Assembly (NCBI RefSeq): GCF_014698035.1
Contig: NZ_JACJSF010000027.1
Location: 28,673-92,672, forward strand
Source: Desmonostoc muscorum FACHB-395
Lineage (GTDB): Bacteria; Cyanobacteriota; Cyanobacteriia; Cyanobacteriales; Nostocaceae
Direction: 5' to 3'
DNA length: 64,000 nt
Shown: positions 1-8,993 of the stretch, in pieces
Layout: every line of letters starts with the position of its first letter
How positions within the stretch are numbered: position 1 is the stretch's first letter
Position numbers and translations under genes: made by a program
The notes under the pieces: generated by a model
The model's database searches: none
What the model saw: the letters and a program-made list of their open reading frames with translations, nothing else
What the model was told of the DNA's origin: nothing

Positions 1-602
1 CTAACTTGATTACCGAAGCAGGTGCCAACCGCGTTCTAGCAATGGATTTACACTCGGCGCAAATTCAAGGCTATTTCGATATTCCCTTTGACCATGTTTA
101 CGGTTCTCCAGTATTGCTGGATTATCTAGCAAGCAAGCAATTGCCCGACCTTGTGGTTGTTTCCCCCGATGTTGGCGGTGTAGCACGAGCCAGAGCATTT
201 GCCAAAAAACTAAATGATGCTCCCCTGGCGATTATTGACAAGCGTCGTCAGGCACATAATGTTGCAGAAGTGTTAAATATCATCGGCGATGTTAAAGGCA
301 AAACGGCAGTGTTGGTGGATGACATGATCGACACTGGCGGCACGATCGCAGAAGGGGCGCGATTATTGCGTGAAGAAGGAGCGCGTCAGGTATACGCCTG
401 TGCAACTCATGCGGTATTTTCCCCACCAGCGATGGAGCGATTATCCAGTGGTTTGTTTGAGGAAGTCATTGTCACCAATACGATCCCCATACCAGAAAAC
501 AATCGTTTCCCTCAACTAGTGGTGTTGTCAGTAGCTAATCTCTTAGGAGAAACTATCTGGCGGATTCATGAAGATACTTCAGTTAGTAGTATGTTCCGCT
601 AA
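1..602 (+). CDS. prs: Ribose-phosphate pyrophosphokinase, C-terminal part (5' truncated)
   Basis: Makes PRPP from ribose 5-phosphate and ATP, the precursor for nucleotides, histidine and tryptophan. The visible ~200 residues are the C-terminal two thirds of a class I enzyme (usual length about 310-330). They include the DLHSAQIQGYF segment, the conserved VVSPDVGGVARA stretch and the PRPP-binding loop VLVDDMIDTGGT. The reading frame is open to the first base of the window, so the start lies outside; the first in-frame TTG at base 6 is not the true start. A hairpin terminator follows the stop. Confidence 0.95.
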   Translation, partial: NLITEAGANRVLAMDLHSAQIQGYFDIPFDHVYGSPVLLDYLASKQLPDLVVVSPDVGGVARARAFAKKLNDAPLAIIDKRRQAHNVAEVLNIIGDVKGKTAVLVDDMIDTGGTIAEGARLLREEGARQVYACATHAVFSPPAMERLSSGLFEEVIVTNTIPIPENNRFPQLVVLSVANLLGETIWRIHEDTSVSSMFR

Positions 603-629
603 CTGCATTCCCATTACAGGGATAAATTA

Positions 630-668
630 CCCACATTGACTCCTTGATCGGGTGCAGTGTGGGCTTTT
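630..668 (+). terminator. Hairpin terminator after prs
   Basis: Stem CCCACATTG (630-638) pairs with CAGTGTGGG (655-663) with one non-Watson-Crick position and is followed by a short CTTTT. It sits 28 bases after the prs stop and before the convergent kinase gene. Confidence 0.6.
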
Positions 669-773
669 AGTAGTTTAAAAATTTCTGTACTGAGATTACT
701 ACACAAATAGTTTGAGCTTCCAAGCTGGTTTACAGAAAACTTTTTCTCCCCTTATTCACTGCTCCCTGCCTCC

Positions 774-3700
774 TTACCGATACAGCCAAACCCGGAGTAG
801 TGAAAGCAATTGCTCAGTATCTACAGGTTTGGTGATGTAGTCAGAAGCTCCAGCTTCGATGCACTTTTCGCGATCGCCTGGCATAGCTTTAGCAGTTAAA
901 GCAATTATTGGTAGTGAGCGAAACTGTTGTTGCTGGCGGATGGCGCGGGTGGTTTCGTAACCATCCATTTCCGGCATCATGATATCCATCAATACTATAT
1001 TAATGTCAGGATTATTTTGCAGCCTCTCTATGCCATCTCTGCCATTTTCAGCAAACAGCACTTGCATTTGATAGCTTTCTAAGAAGCTGGTCAGGGCAAA
1101 AATATTCCGCAGGTCATCATCTACAATCAAAATTTTCCGATTAGCTAGCACCGGATCATTTTGATGTAGTTGCTCTAGCATTTGACGCTTTGGTTGCGGC
1201 AAATTTGCTTGCACTCGATGCAAAAACAGGGCCGTTTCGTCTAATAACCGCTCTGGCGATCGCACATTTTTAATGATAATTGTCTCTGCTAATCCCCGCA
1301 GTTGGGTTTCTTCTTGGCGGCTGAGTTCTTTGCCGGTATAAACGATAATTGGCAGTTTTAACAGCCTGGGTTCTTGCTTGATTTGCTCAATTAGTGCAAA
1401 CCCGCTCATATCGGGCAGACCAAGATCCAGTACCATACAGTCAAAGTGCTGCGATCGCAAAATCAATAGCGCTTCTGCTCCCGTACCCACTGCTGTACTC
1501 TGGACATCACCATTACCAATCAATTCGATAATACTTTGGGCTTGTACAGGATCGTCTTCTACGATCAGGAGATTTCTTACCTGACGCTCAATAAAACCTT
1601 TAATATCAGTCAATACCTGAGTTAGCGCTTCTGGAGAAACAGGTTTTTGTAGGTAAGTAATTGCTCCTAGCTGTAATCCCCGTTGCTGTCTTTCATCTAC
1701 GGAAAGTATATGTACTGGTATATGCCTAGTATCTGGCTTATGCTTTAGACGATCCAGCACCGTCCAACCATCCATTTCTGGCATATAAATATCTAGCATA
1801 ATTGCATCGGGCTTAAACTGTTGCGCGAGTGCTAGACCTTGTTTGCTCTGTAAGGCAACTATAACCTTAAAGCCCTGCTCACGAGCCATATCTAGTAAGA
1901 TGCGGGCAAATTTATCATCATCCTCGATAATTAGCAAAATGCGATCGCCCGGTTGAATTATTTCCCGGTCATCTGGAATTTCGTGGGGAGAGGTGGTAAG
2001 TACTTTTGTGCTTGGAGAGGTGTCCACATTTATGGGTCTGTTTTCTACCAAAGGCACTTCTTTTATAGTCGATGCTTGGCGGATAGTGATTGGTTGAGGG
2101 GGTGTAAAAGTACTTTGACTATTCTTTTCTTGTCGTCTGGGTAGGTAGAGAGTGAAGGTGCTTCCCTGCCCTGGTTTGCTGACTATTTCAATTCTTCCTC
2201 CCAACAGTTGAGCCAATTCGCGGCTGATGGACAAACCCAAGCCAGTGCCGCCATACTTGCGGCTGGTTGTGCCATCTGCCTGCTGAAACGCCTCGAAAAT
2301 AATCTTCTGCTTCTCGGCTGGAATGCCTATACCCGTATCGCTAACTGCAAAAGCAATCATCGGATTATCAATTTCGGCTGCGTCAGAATACATACTAATT
2401 TCTAACTTCACGCCTCCCCGTTCAGTAAACTTAAAGGCGTTAGCTAGAAGATTTTTTAGCACTTGTTGCAGACGTTTAGAATCGTTATAAATGGTCGGGG
2501 GTAACTTACTATCCAGTTCAATAGTAAAACTGAGTTCTTTATTGTGAGCTACTTGCCGGAAAGTCTGTTCTAGAGATGTCGCCAAATCTGCAAAAGCAAT
2601 TTGCTCAATATCGAGCGACATCGTACCCGACTCAATTTTTGCTAAATCTAGAATGTCATTGATCAATTCCAGCAAATCAGTGCCAGCCGAGTAAATAGTC
2701 CGGCTGTACTCTACCTGTTTATCGGTCAAGTTGTTAAGAGAATTATCTGCTAACAGTCTGGCTAAAATTAACAAGCTATTTAAGGGTGTCCGTAATTCGT
2801 GGGACATATTCGCCAGAAATTCCGATTTATATTTGGAAGACAAAGCCAGTTGTTCAGCTTTTTCTTCCAAAGACTTCCTCGCCCGCTCAACTTCCTGGTT
2901 CTTGCGAGCGACTTCCCTATTTTGAACTTCTAACAGTTCTGCCTTTTCTTCTAACTCCTCATTTAATTGTTGTAATTCTTCGTTAGACTGCTTGACAAGA
3001 AATTGTGATTCCTCCAACTCGTGCGCCTGTTCTTCTAAACGTTGATTGCTCTGTTGTAGTTCTTCTTGCTGGGTTTGCAGTTCTTCTGTCAAAGCAACAG
3101 ACTCTTCAAGTAGTTGCTGGGTTTGCAATTGTGAGGCGATATTATTTAAAAATACACCCAGATTTTCACTCAATTGCTCTAAAAATGTCAGATGTAGATG
3201 GCTGAAAGACCCAAAAGAGGCAAGTTCAATCACGGCACTCACCTGCGTCTCAAAGACTATAGGCAAAACAATAATATTTAGCGGTGGTGATTCTCCCAAG
3301 CCGGAACTGATGCGGATATAGTCACTAGGAACTTCTGTGAGGAGGATTCTTTGTTTTTCTAGGGCGCATTGTCCCACCAATCCTTCGCCCAAGCGAAACT
3401 GATTTGCTAAGTTTTTTCGTTCTTTGTAAGCATAACTACTCAACAACTTCAGTACTGGCTGATCGTCTATAGAGGCCATTGCATAAAAAACGCCCTGTGA
3501 TGCCCCAACCAGTGGCGCTAAATTCGACAATATCAAGCTAGACGCAGCTTCCAGATTTCGCTGCCCTTGGAGCATCTGGGTAAATTCAGCTAAGTTAGAC
3601 TTTAACCAGTTTTGCTCTTCATTTTTTTGAGTTGTATTTCGCAGATTAACGATCATCTGGTTGAAGGTGCGCGTCAACACGCCAATTTCATCGTAGCGAT

Positions 3701-4409
3701 CGCTATCTGGTAAACTCACCGATAAATCCCCATCCGCCACTTTTTCTGCCAAACCAGAAACTTGCTTTAGAGGTGCTGAGATATGTCTGGTTAAGGCAAA
3801 TCCGATTAAACCTAAGATTAAAGAAAATAAAGGAATACTATAAATAATACTGGCGATCGTTTGCCGGGCAGCTGCTCTTGCTTTCTCAGAGCGCTGTTTC
3901 AGCAGTGCATTCTCCTCAGTTTTCATCGCCTGGATAACTTTCTGAATCTGATCCATCAGCTGCTTACCCTGGTCTGTCAAGATAGCTTTCTGGGAAGCTT
4001 CTAAACCCTGGCTTTGCCGTAGCTCAATGACATCTTTCATTACAGCCATTCTCTGAGTTAGCAGTGGCTGCAAAGTATCAAGTCGATTTTGTTGGTTGGG
4101 GTTATCTGCTGTTAACTTTTGAAGTTCCTTAACTTTTTGATTCAGTAATTCAATTGCAGCGTTATAAGGTTCTAAATAGCGCTGTTCGCCCGTAATAATG
4201 TAACCGCGTTGACCAGTTTCAGCATTTGTCAGTTGCAGATTCAGGTCTTCAAGCTGACTTAGCACCTGGTAGGTATGGGTTTCTTTGCGCGAAGTTTCAA
4301 TTAGATCGTTCGTGCTTTGGTAGGAGATTAGACCAATGGTGGTCAGAGTTGCCAAACTCAAGGCAAAACTTACTCCAATCTTGGTTCCAATCTTCAAACG
4401 GTTAAACAT
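774..4409 (-). CDS. Hybrid sensor histidine kinase: CHASE3-HAMP-GAF-HisKA-HATPase-REC x3
   Basis: Membrane two-component sensor, 1211 residues. Order read from the protein: TM helix (about 10-30), periplasmic CHASE3-type helical domain (about 35-175, with the conserved NAETGQRGYIITG), second TM (about 183-205), HAMP (about 207-258), GAF (about 280-420), a Glu/Gln-rich coiled coil (about 425-530), HisKA with the phospho-accepting His at residue 537 in MSHELRTPLN, HATPase with DTGIGIP and GGTGLGLSIS, then three receiver domains. All three receivers keep the acceptor Asp (MLDIYMPEMDG, VLDLGLPDMSG, LMDIMMPEMDG). The last REC could act as output in a phosphorelay since no DNA-binding domain follows. 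The signal sensed is unknown. Convergent with prs. Confidence 0.93.
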   Translation of the reverse strand: MFNRLKIGTKIGVSFALSLATLTTIGLISYQSTNDLIETSRKETHTYQVLSQLEDLNLQLTNAETGQRGYIITGEQRYLEPYNAAIELLNQKVKELQKLTADNPNQQNRLDTLQPLLTQRMAVMKDVIELRQSQGLEASQKAILTDQGKQLMDQIQKVIQAMKTEENALLKQRSEKARAAARQTIASIIYSIPLFSLILGLIGFALTRHISAPLKQVSGLAEKVADGDLSVSLPDSDRYDEIGVLTRTFNQMIVNLRNTTQKNEEQNWLKSNLAEFTQMLQGQRNLEAASSLILSNLAPLVGASQGVFYAMASIDDQPVLKLLSSYAYKERKNLANQFRLGEGLVGQCALEKQRILLTEVPSDYIRISSGLGESPPLNIIVLPIVFETQVSAVIELASFGSFSHLHLTFLEQLSENLGVFLNNIASQLQTQQLLEESVALTEELQTQQEELQQSNQRLEEQAHELEESQFLVKQSNEELQQLNEELEEKAELLEVQNREVARKNQEVERARKSLEEKAEQLALSSKYKSEFLANMSHELRTPLNSLLILARLLADNSLNNLTDKQVEYSRTIYSAGTDLLELINDILDLAKIESGTMSLDIEQIAFADLATSLEQTFRQVAHNKELSFTIELDSKLPPTIYNDSKRLQQVLKNLLANAFKFTERGGVKLEISMYSDAAEIDNPMIAFAVSDTGIGIPAEKQKIIFEAFQQADGTTSRKYGGTGLGLSISRELAQLLGGRIEIVSKPGQGSTFTLYLPRRQEKNSQSTFTPPQPITIRQASTIKEVPLVENRPINVDTSPSTKVLTTSPHEIPDDREIIQPGDRILLIIEDDDKFARILLDMAREQGFKVIVALQSKQGLALAQQFKPDAIMLDIYMPEMDGWTVLDRLKHKPDTRHIPVHILSVDERQQRGLQLGAITYLQKPVSPEALTQVLTDIKGFIERQVRNLLIVEDDPVQAQSIIELIGNGDVQSTAVGTGAEALLILRSQHFDCMVLDLGLPDMSGFALIEQIKQEPRLLKLPIIVYTGKELSRQEETQLRGLAETIIIKNVRSPERLLDETALFLHRVQANLPQPKRQMLEQLHQNDPVLANRKILIVDDDLRNIFALTSFLESYQMQVLFAENGRDGIERLQNNPDINIVLMDIMMPEMDGYETTRAIRQQQQFRSLPIIALTAKAMPGDREKCIEAGASDYITKPVDTEQLLSLLRVWLYR

Positions 4410-4769
4410 TATTCCAGGCAGGTATTTAAACTATTTCTGTTTTTCAGACTATTTCGATTATGTTCTAACTATCTAAACTAAATGTATGATGTTTGCTTGA
4501 CTGGGATATACCTAGTTTTTGGCACGCTAAATATTATCACTTCTATCCTATATATATTTACAAATGTAAGGTTATTTTAAATAAATCTCTAAATAAATAA
4601 TTTTTTCTAACATTTTTATATTTTAACAAGTCTGAAATTTGCAAATAGCATAACCTCTTTCAAAAGAAGCAACCACTTTTTTGACAATTTAATCTTGCGG
4701 TGGATATTTAAACAGTTGTTCTTAGATTATAAATTTAACATCAGACTTTACAAAAACGGGGTGATTTTT
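4410..4769. other. AT-rich intergenic region
   Basis: About 360 bases of strongly AT-rich sequence between the divergent kinase gene and the small protein at 4770. It should hold both promoters, but no convincing -35/-10 pair, operator or repeat was recognised. Confidence 0.5.
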
Positions 4770-4982
4770 ATGATCACAGTAATTGACATAGCAAAACCCA
4801 AATTCTACAAAGGGCAAAAGGTAGAATTTATTGGTGGATTGGGAACCATAAGAGAATGTCATCCTAACTCTGGAAACTGGTCGTATCTTGTAGAAATGGA
4901 AATGGGATCACAACCGAAAATGGGTAGGATTGGTTATGAGACGACTATTTTACTATTTGAAACAGATATTATTTTACTCTAA
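4770..4982 (+). CDS. Small conserved-looking protein, 70 aa, function unknown
   Basis: Unrecognised 70-residue soluble protein. The start is placed at the ATG at 4770 because a GGGG-rich ribosome-binding stretch (4758-4761) precedes it. The frame is open upstream to 4695, but that part looks like non-coding AT-rich leader; a GTG at 4761 is an alternative. The sequence FYKGQKVEFIGGLGTIRE followed by hydrophobic/acidic beta-like segments suggests a small SH3- or KOW-like barrel. That is only a fold guess. Confidence 0.6.
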   Translation: MITVIDIAKPKFYKGQKVEFIGGLGTIRECHPNSGNWSYLVEMEMGSQPKMGRIGYETTILLFETDIILL

Positions 4983-5396
4983 GGCTAACCTCTTGTTGCC
5001 GCTTAGATTTAATTTGACATCATCTTTTTATCAAAAAAACCTTGGAGGAGATTAAATAATTTCACAAGATTTTAATATTCTCTAGTGAAAGTTAAATCAT
5101 TGTAGGAATAGACAAAAATCATGAATAGTACAATTAAGCAGATGGGATGCAGAAAATTAACTTCATTTTCTATAAACGCTAAATATAGTAGTTTTGGCGG
5201 CTGGATAAAATGCCATTACTATTGTACACCACTATTAAGAACAACCTTAATCTTAGTTATCGTAAGCAATTTTATGCTAGAAAATTAGGGTTTTAAAAGA
5301 CAATATCTACTTACGTAAACTATTTCATCTATATAAAAAAATATACTTTTCCTATAAATTTCACGTTATTGAGTTTAACTAGAAGTTAGTAATACT
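4983..5396. other. Intergenic region, AT-rich; possible 55-aa ORF
   Basis: About 410 bases between two gene ends. The only coding hint is a 55-codon ORF at 5121-5288 on the plus strand with a weakly placed AGGA 13 bases upstream and a hydrophobic C-terminal stretch. It has no recognisable family and may be chance. No repeat element was seen. Confidence 0.4.
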
Positions 5397-6290
5397 CTAG
5401 CGATCGCTTCTAGCCAGATCAAGTTCAGATTGGCTATGTATACTAAAATCTTGGATATTGTTACTTTCTAAAATCGCTCTTGCACCTGCTATGTAGATAT
5501 CAGTGCCTTTTATGACTATTAGATAATGTCCGCCTGCGACCTGATGTTCATAATATCTGGCTAGATCGTTAGGAATTCCTAAAGTGGGGTAGATATCTTG
5601 GGAACTGCTGATATTCACGTCAGCAATATCACTTATATTGCTGGTAATTTTAGCAATTATTGATACTTTGCTCATCGGAAAACCAGCAGTTCTCAGTTCA
5701 GTAAGCGCTCTTTCTAGATTATGGTACTTAGAAAAAACACCAATAGCGTGCTTATAACGGCTATTTGGGGTGGAGTATGGCTCATAAACACCCGAATATT
5801 GAAGATCGCGGCGATTAAAAATCCTCTTAGCTAGACGAATTTCTATGTCTATGCCGGTTATCATCACCAAATGATAACCTTTACAGACTAGATCGCTGTA
5901 ACCCTCTGCTTGCTCTTTAGGAATTCCTAAACTTACCAATACATCCGGTAAACAACCTGCTAGATTGCTAACGATCGCTATTGCTTGTGCGCCGGCTACC
6001 ATGACTTGGCCTACACCAGGAACTACCCAGAAGACTAGACCAGCTAATAAGTCATTCAAATCGCCTAAAGCACTACCAGTAAAAGCTCGATCGGTGTCTT
6101 CTGAGGATGTATTGCTAGTGCTATCTTTAACTTCAACACCAGCAATATCACTTTGTTCTTCTGCATTTCGTGCAATTACAGAAACTTTGTGCATTGGAAA
6201 ATTAGAAGCTTTTAGTTCCTGAAGTGCCAATTGTGCGTCGGAACATTTAGCGAAAACTACTATAGTTCTTCGCTCTTTTTCTAATGTCAT
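5397..6290 (-). CDS. Duplicated general-stress-protein-17M-like protein
   Basis: 297 residues with two related alpha/beta modules. The first begins RRTIVVFAKCSDAQLALQEL and the second HAIGVFSKYHNLERALTEL; each continues into a matching segment, FPMHKVSVIAR and FPMSKVSIIAK. This resembles the YflT/general stress protein 17M fold. Between them lies a Gly/Ala/Val-rich hydrophobic stretch (about residues 83-115, LVFWVVPGVGQVMVAGAQ) that may insert in a membrane. The function of such proteins is not established. The downstream neighbour on the other side (6348-6626) is also a stress-type membrane protein on the same strand, so co-regulation is plausible. Confidence 0.7.
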   Translation of the reverse strand: MTLEKERRTIVVFAKCSDAQLALQELKASNFPMHKVSVIARNAEEQSDIAGVEVKDSTSNTSSEDTDRAFTGSALGDLNDLLAGLVFWVVPGVGQVMVAGAQAIAIVSNLAGCLPDVLVSLGIPKEQAEGYSDLVCKGYHLVMITGIDIEIRLAKRIFNRRDLQYSGVYEPYSTPNSRYKHAIGVFSKYHNLERALTELRTAGFPMSKVSIIAKITSNISDIADVNISSSQDIYPTLGIPNDLARYYEHQVAGGHYLIVIKGTDIYIAGARAILESNNIQDFSIHSQSELDLARSDR

Positions 6291-6347
6291 TTTATCGGTT
6301 TATTGCAGTTAGAGTGATTCCCAAGACTATTAGTTAATTGAAGGTAA

Positions 6348-6626
6348 TTATACAGCTCGGCGAGTCAGTAAACCCCACAGGAAAATCAGTAGCATAGCAC
6401 CCAGAACAGCAAATAAAATGCTTCCCAAAGATAAAGCTCCTACAGATGCTGCGGCGGCTGAACCACTCCCTAGTAAAACTTGACCCAAATAACCACCGAC
6501 TACGGCTCCAAGTATTCCTAATATAATCGTGGAGATAATACCGCCACCTTGGGTTCCTGGATAAAATAACTTAGCTAACGCGCCTGCAATTAAACCCAAA
6601 ACCAGCCAAGCAATAATGTTAGTCAT
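6348..6626 (-). CDS. GlsB/YeaQ/YmgE family stress-response membrane protein
   Basis: 92-residue integral membrane protein of the transglycosylase-associated (YeaQ/YmgE) family. Features seen: N-terminal helix IIAWLVLGLIAGALAKL, the signature PGTQGGGIISTIILGILGA, then two further Gly/Ala-rich helices ending LWGLLTRRAV. Length fits the family (about 80-95). Members are induced by stress or stationary phase; the biochemical role is unclear. Lies 57 bases upstream of the 5397-6290 stress-like gene on the same strand, so the two may be co-transcribed. Confidence 0.88.
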   Translation of the reverse strand: MTNIIAWLVLGLIAGALAKLFYPGTQGGGIISTIILGILGAVVGGYLGQVLLGSGSAAAASVGALSLGSILFAVLGAMLLIFLWGLLTRRAV

Positions 6627-6767
6627 TGAATCTTTCCTTTGTGAGAATGTGCTTTGTCGTTTACTTTCGACTATTTCATATTAAAGTTTGCCTCTAAAAT
6701 TACCGATCTATCTAGAGAACTAAAATCAAAAATCTTTAGATATCATTTGAATATTCACTGATTCTCC

Positions 6768-6846
6768 GGTAGGGGAAATACCCTACCTAAAGCGTCTCTG
6801 CATCTACATAAATCGCCCCTACAGGGTATAATTTTGCGTAAGCCCT
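6768..6846. repeat. Small palindrome plus a solo end of the AGGACTTACGCA element family
   Basis: GGTAGGG (6768-6774) pairs with CCCTACC (6781-6787). About 45 bases later TTTTGCGTAAGCCCT (6832-6846) matches, with one change, the terminal repeat of the two 138-bp elements at 44543 and 54881. No partner end was found here, so this looks like a decayed copy. Confidence 0.4.
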
Positions 6847-6867
6847 AGTAGTATTTTTATTAGTGTT

Positions 6868-7728
6868 TCAAGACTCAGGAGTAACGACCAAAGAAAGAGC
6901 TAGTTGATAAAGTTGGCGACGGGGAAGGGAGGTAAATTTTGCTAACTGACGACTAGCTTGCGATCGCGATATTCCCTGACTAATTAACATTTTCAATTCG
7001 GCTTTCAATTCCTCTTCTGTCAGTTGAGGCTGACTGGCTGGAATTCCTGCCACGACTAATGTATATTCACCCTGGGGTTCTCGTTGGCTGTAGTGAGCGA
7101 TCGCTTCGGCAATTGTCCCCCGCCAAAATTCCTCATACAATTTTGTTAACTCCCGTCCTAGCACAATTTGGCGATCGCTTCCCCAAACAAGAGCTAAGTC
7201 TTGTAAAGTATCTCGCAAGCGGTGGGGTGATTCGTAGAAAATCAATGTGCGAGATTCTGTTTGCAGAGATTCTAAATATTCTTGTCTCTGTTGAGTTTTC
7301 GCCGGCAGAAAGCCTTCAAAGACAAAGCGATCTGTTGGTAATCCAGATGCACTCAAAGCGGTAATTGCTGCACTAGCGCCAGGAATGGGAACTACTGAAA
7401 TCCCCGCCTCAATGCAGGCTTTCACCAGTTCATATCCAGGATCGGAAATACCTGGCATTCCCGCATCAGTCACAAGTGCGATCGCTTTATTGTTAACTAA
7501 ATGCTCTAATAATTCCGGGATGCGGCTAGTACGATTGTGTTCGTGGTAACTCACCTGGGGAGTTTTAACTTGAAAATGCTGTAATAATTTCCCTGTGTGA
7601 CGGGTGTCTTCCGCAGCAATGATATCCACAGTCTGCAAAATTCGCACCGCCCGAAAGGTTATATCTTCCAGGTTGCCAATGGGTGTACCGACAACGTAAA
7701 GTGTTCTTGGTTTTGGATCGGTTTGCAT
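6868..7728 (-). CDS. rsmI: 16S rRNA (cytidine(1402)-2'-O)-methyltransferase
   Basis: SAM-dependent 2'-O-methylation of C1402 in the 16S rRNA decoding centre. 286 residues, normal length, of the tetrapyrrole-methylase-like fold. Diagnostic motifs: VGTPIGNLEDITFRA at the N terminus, AAEDTRHTGKLL, and DAGMPGISDPG. The C-terminal helix-rich tail (SQGISRSQASRQLAKFT) is the usual RsmI extension. Start at ATG 7728. The upstream region carries the paired palindromes at 7751-7808 and faces the divergent PfkB gene. Confidence 0.95.
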   Translation of the reverse strand: MQTDPKPRTLYVVGTPIGNLEDITFRAVRILQTVDIIAAEDTRHTGKLLQHFQVKTPQVSYHEHNRTSRIPELLEHLVNNKAIALVTDAGMPGISDPGYELVKACIEAGISVVPIPGASAAITALSASGLPTDRFVFEGFLPAKTQQRQEYLESLQTESRTLIFYESPHRLRDTLQDLALVWGSDRQIVLGRELTKLYEEFWRGTIAEAIAHYSQREPQGEYTLVVAGIPASQPQLTEEELKAELKMLISQGISRSQASRQLAKFTSLPRRQLYQLALSLVVTPES

Positions 7729-7746
7729 GAGAGATTAGGAGTTTTT

Positions 7747-7811
7747 GTAGAGACGCGATTCATCGCGTCTGTGCAGGAGAGATAGGAGAGACGCGATGAA
7801 TCGCGTCTGTA
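7747..7811. repeat. Two opposed copies of a 20-bp palindrome
   Basis: AGACGCGATTCATCGCGTCT (7751-7770) and AGACGCGATGAATCGCGTCT (7789-7808) are exact reverse complements of each other, and each is itself a near-perfect palindrome (9-bp arms). They lie between the divergent rsmI and PfkB genes and could fold as two hairpins or one long one. Confidence 0.85.
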
Positions 7812-7860
7812 CAAGAGTTAAAAATAATTATTTATGCAGCTATACGAACATATATGACTA

Positions 7861-8757
7861 ATGGATAATCTAAAATCCAAAATCCAAAATCCAAAATCGG
7901 ATCATGGGTTATTTGTCGGTTTAGTAACTTTAGATTTGATTTACCTTGCTGAATCTGCCCCCAAAAATAATCAGAAGATTGTCGCTACTGACTATACTGT
8001 AGCGGCAGGTGGCCCAGCAACAAACGCAGCTGTAACTTTTAGGCATTTAGGTAATCAAGCTACAGTATTAGGTGTAGTGGGTTCTCACCCAATGACACAG
8101 CTAATTCGAGGTGATTTGGCAAATTACAAAGTTGCGATCGCAGACCTTGAGCCTACCACTGATTTAGCACCGCCTGTCTCTTCAATCATTGTTACCCAAG
8201 CCACAGGTGAAAGAGCCGTGGTTTCCATCAATGCTGTCAAAACTCAAGCCAGTAGCGCATCTATCCCTTCAGATATTTTACAAAATGTCAACATAGTACT
8301 GATTGATGGGCATCAGATGGCTGTAAGTTATTTCATAGCCCAAGCAGCTAAAGCCAAAAATATCCCAGTAGTAATCGATGGTGGCAGTTGGAAGCCTGGA
8401 TTTGAGCAAATTTTGCCGTTTGTAGATTATGCCATCTGTTCAGCTAATTTTTATCCGCCCAACTGTCAGACTGGAGAAGACGTTTTTGCCTATCTGGCCG
8501 GGTTTAAGATTCCTTACATCGCCATTACCTACGGACAAAAACCAATTGAATACTTGAGTTGCACTAAAACTGGTATCGTAGATGTGCCGCAAATACACGC
8601 GGTTGATACATTAGGGGCTGGAGATATTTTCCACGGTGCTTTTTGTGATTACATTTTAAGGGAAAGTTTTACTGATGCGCTGGCGCTAGCAGCTAATATT
8701 GCTGCTGATTCTTGTAAATGTTTTGGCACTCGGCGCTGGATGGATTTAAAGTGCTGA
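7861..8757 (+). CDS. PfkB-family carbohydrate kinase
   Basis: Ribokinase/PfkB fold sugar kinase, 298 residues, cytosolic. N-terminal signature region AAGGPATNAAVTFRHLG and the C-terminal ATP/catalytic signature VDTLGAGDIFHGAF with the catalytic Asp are present. Substrate cannot be read from sequence. The only upstream start is ATG 7861, and the first codons are made of a heptamer repeat (7872-7898), so the first ~14 residues are unlikely to belong to the conserved fold. The CysQ-like gene follows on the same strand after a 236-base repeat-containing spacer. Confidence 0.88.
   Translation: MDNLKSKIQNPKSDHGLFVGLVTLDLIYLAESAPKNNQKIVATDYTVAAGGPATNAAVTFRHLGNQATVLGVVGSHPMTQLIRGDLANYKVAIADLEPTTDLAPPVSSIIVTQATGERAVVSINAVKTQASSASIPSDILQNVNIVLIDGHQMAVSYFIAQAAKAKNIPVVIDGGSWKPGFEQILPFVDYAICSANFYPPNCQTGEDVFAYLAGFKIPYIAITYGQKPIEYLSCTKTGIVDVPQIHAVDTLGAGDIFHGAFCDYILRESFTDALALAANIAADSCKCFGTRRWMDLKC
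7872..7898 (+). repeat. Heptamer tandem repeat (AAAATCC) inside a coding start
   Basis: Three copies of AAAATCC plus AAAATC. Short tandem heptamers of this kind are typical of Nostoc/Anabaena genomes. Here the repeat is translated as the N terminus of the PfkB protein. Confidence 0.8.
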
Positions 8758-8762
8758 ATGAA

Positions 8763-8962
8763 GAAAGGGAAAGGGGGAAAGGGGAAAGGGGAAAGGGAAG
8801 CAGTAACTTAAAAGTAGGGGTTTCAAATATGGACACTGATTTTTATCGCACTACGTGTCTTAAAAATCTTCTTTTTTATTCGACCTATTTAAAAATAGTG
8901 GCTTTATACCTTTTGGGGAAAAGTTCTTTATCTTTTCCTTTCCCCCTTACCCTTTTCCCCTT
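8763..8962. repeat. Purine/pyrimidine-strand inverted repeat element
   Basis: A run built from GGGGAAA units (8763-8800) is mirrored by CTTTCCCCCTTACCCTTTTC-type sequence (8933-8962), giving a large stem-loop between the PfkB and CysQ-like genes. The same purine-strand motif recurs at 21715-21760, 26456-26500 and 26840-26905. Confidence 0.7.
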
Positions 8963-8993
8963 TTTGGTAATCAGGTTAATAAAGGCAAATTTA

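Noticed and set aside
5121..5288. 55-codon ORF on the plus strand with a hydrophobic end
   Set aside because: Ribosome-binding site is poorly spaced, composition is that of the AT-rich surroundings and no family is recognisable. Not enough to call a gene.
8718..8993. In-frame extension upstream of the CysQ-like gene
   Set aside because: It overlaps the end of the PfkB gene and translates a purine/pyrimidine inverted repeat. The conserved fold begins at ATG 8994.
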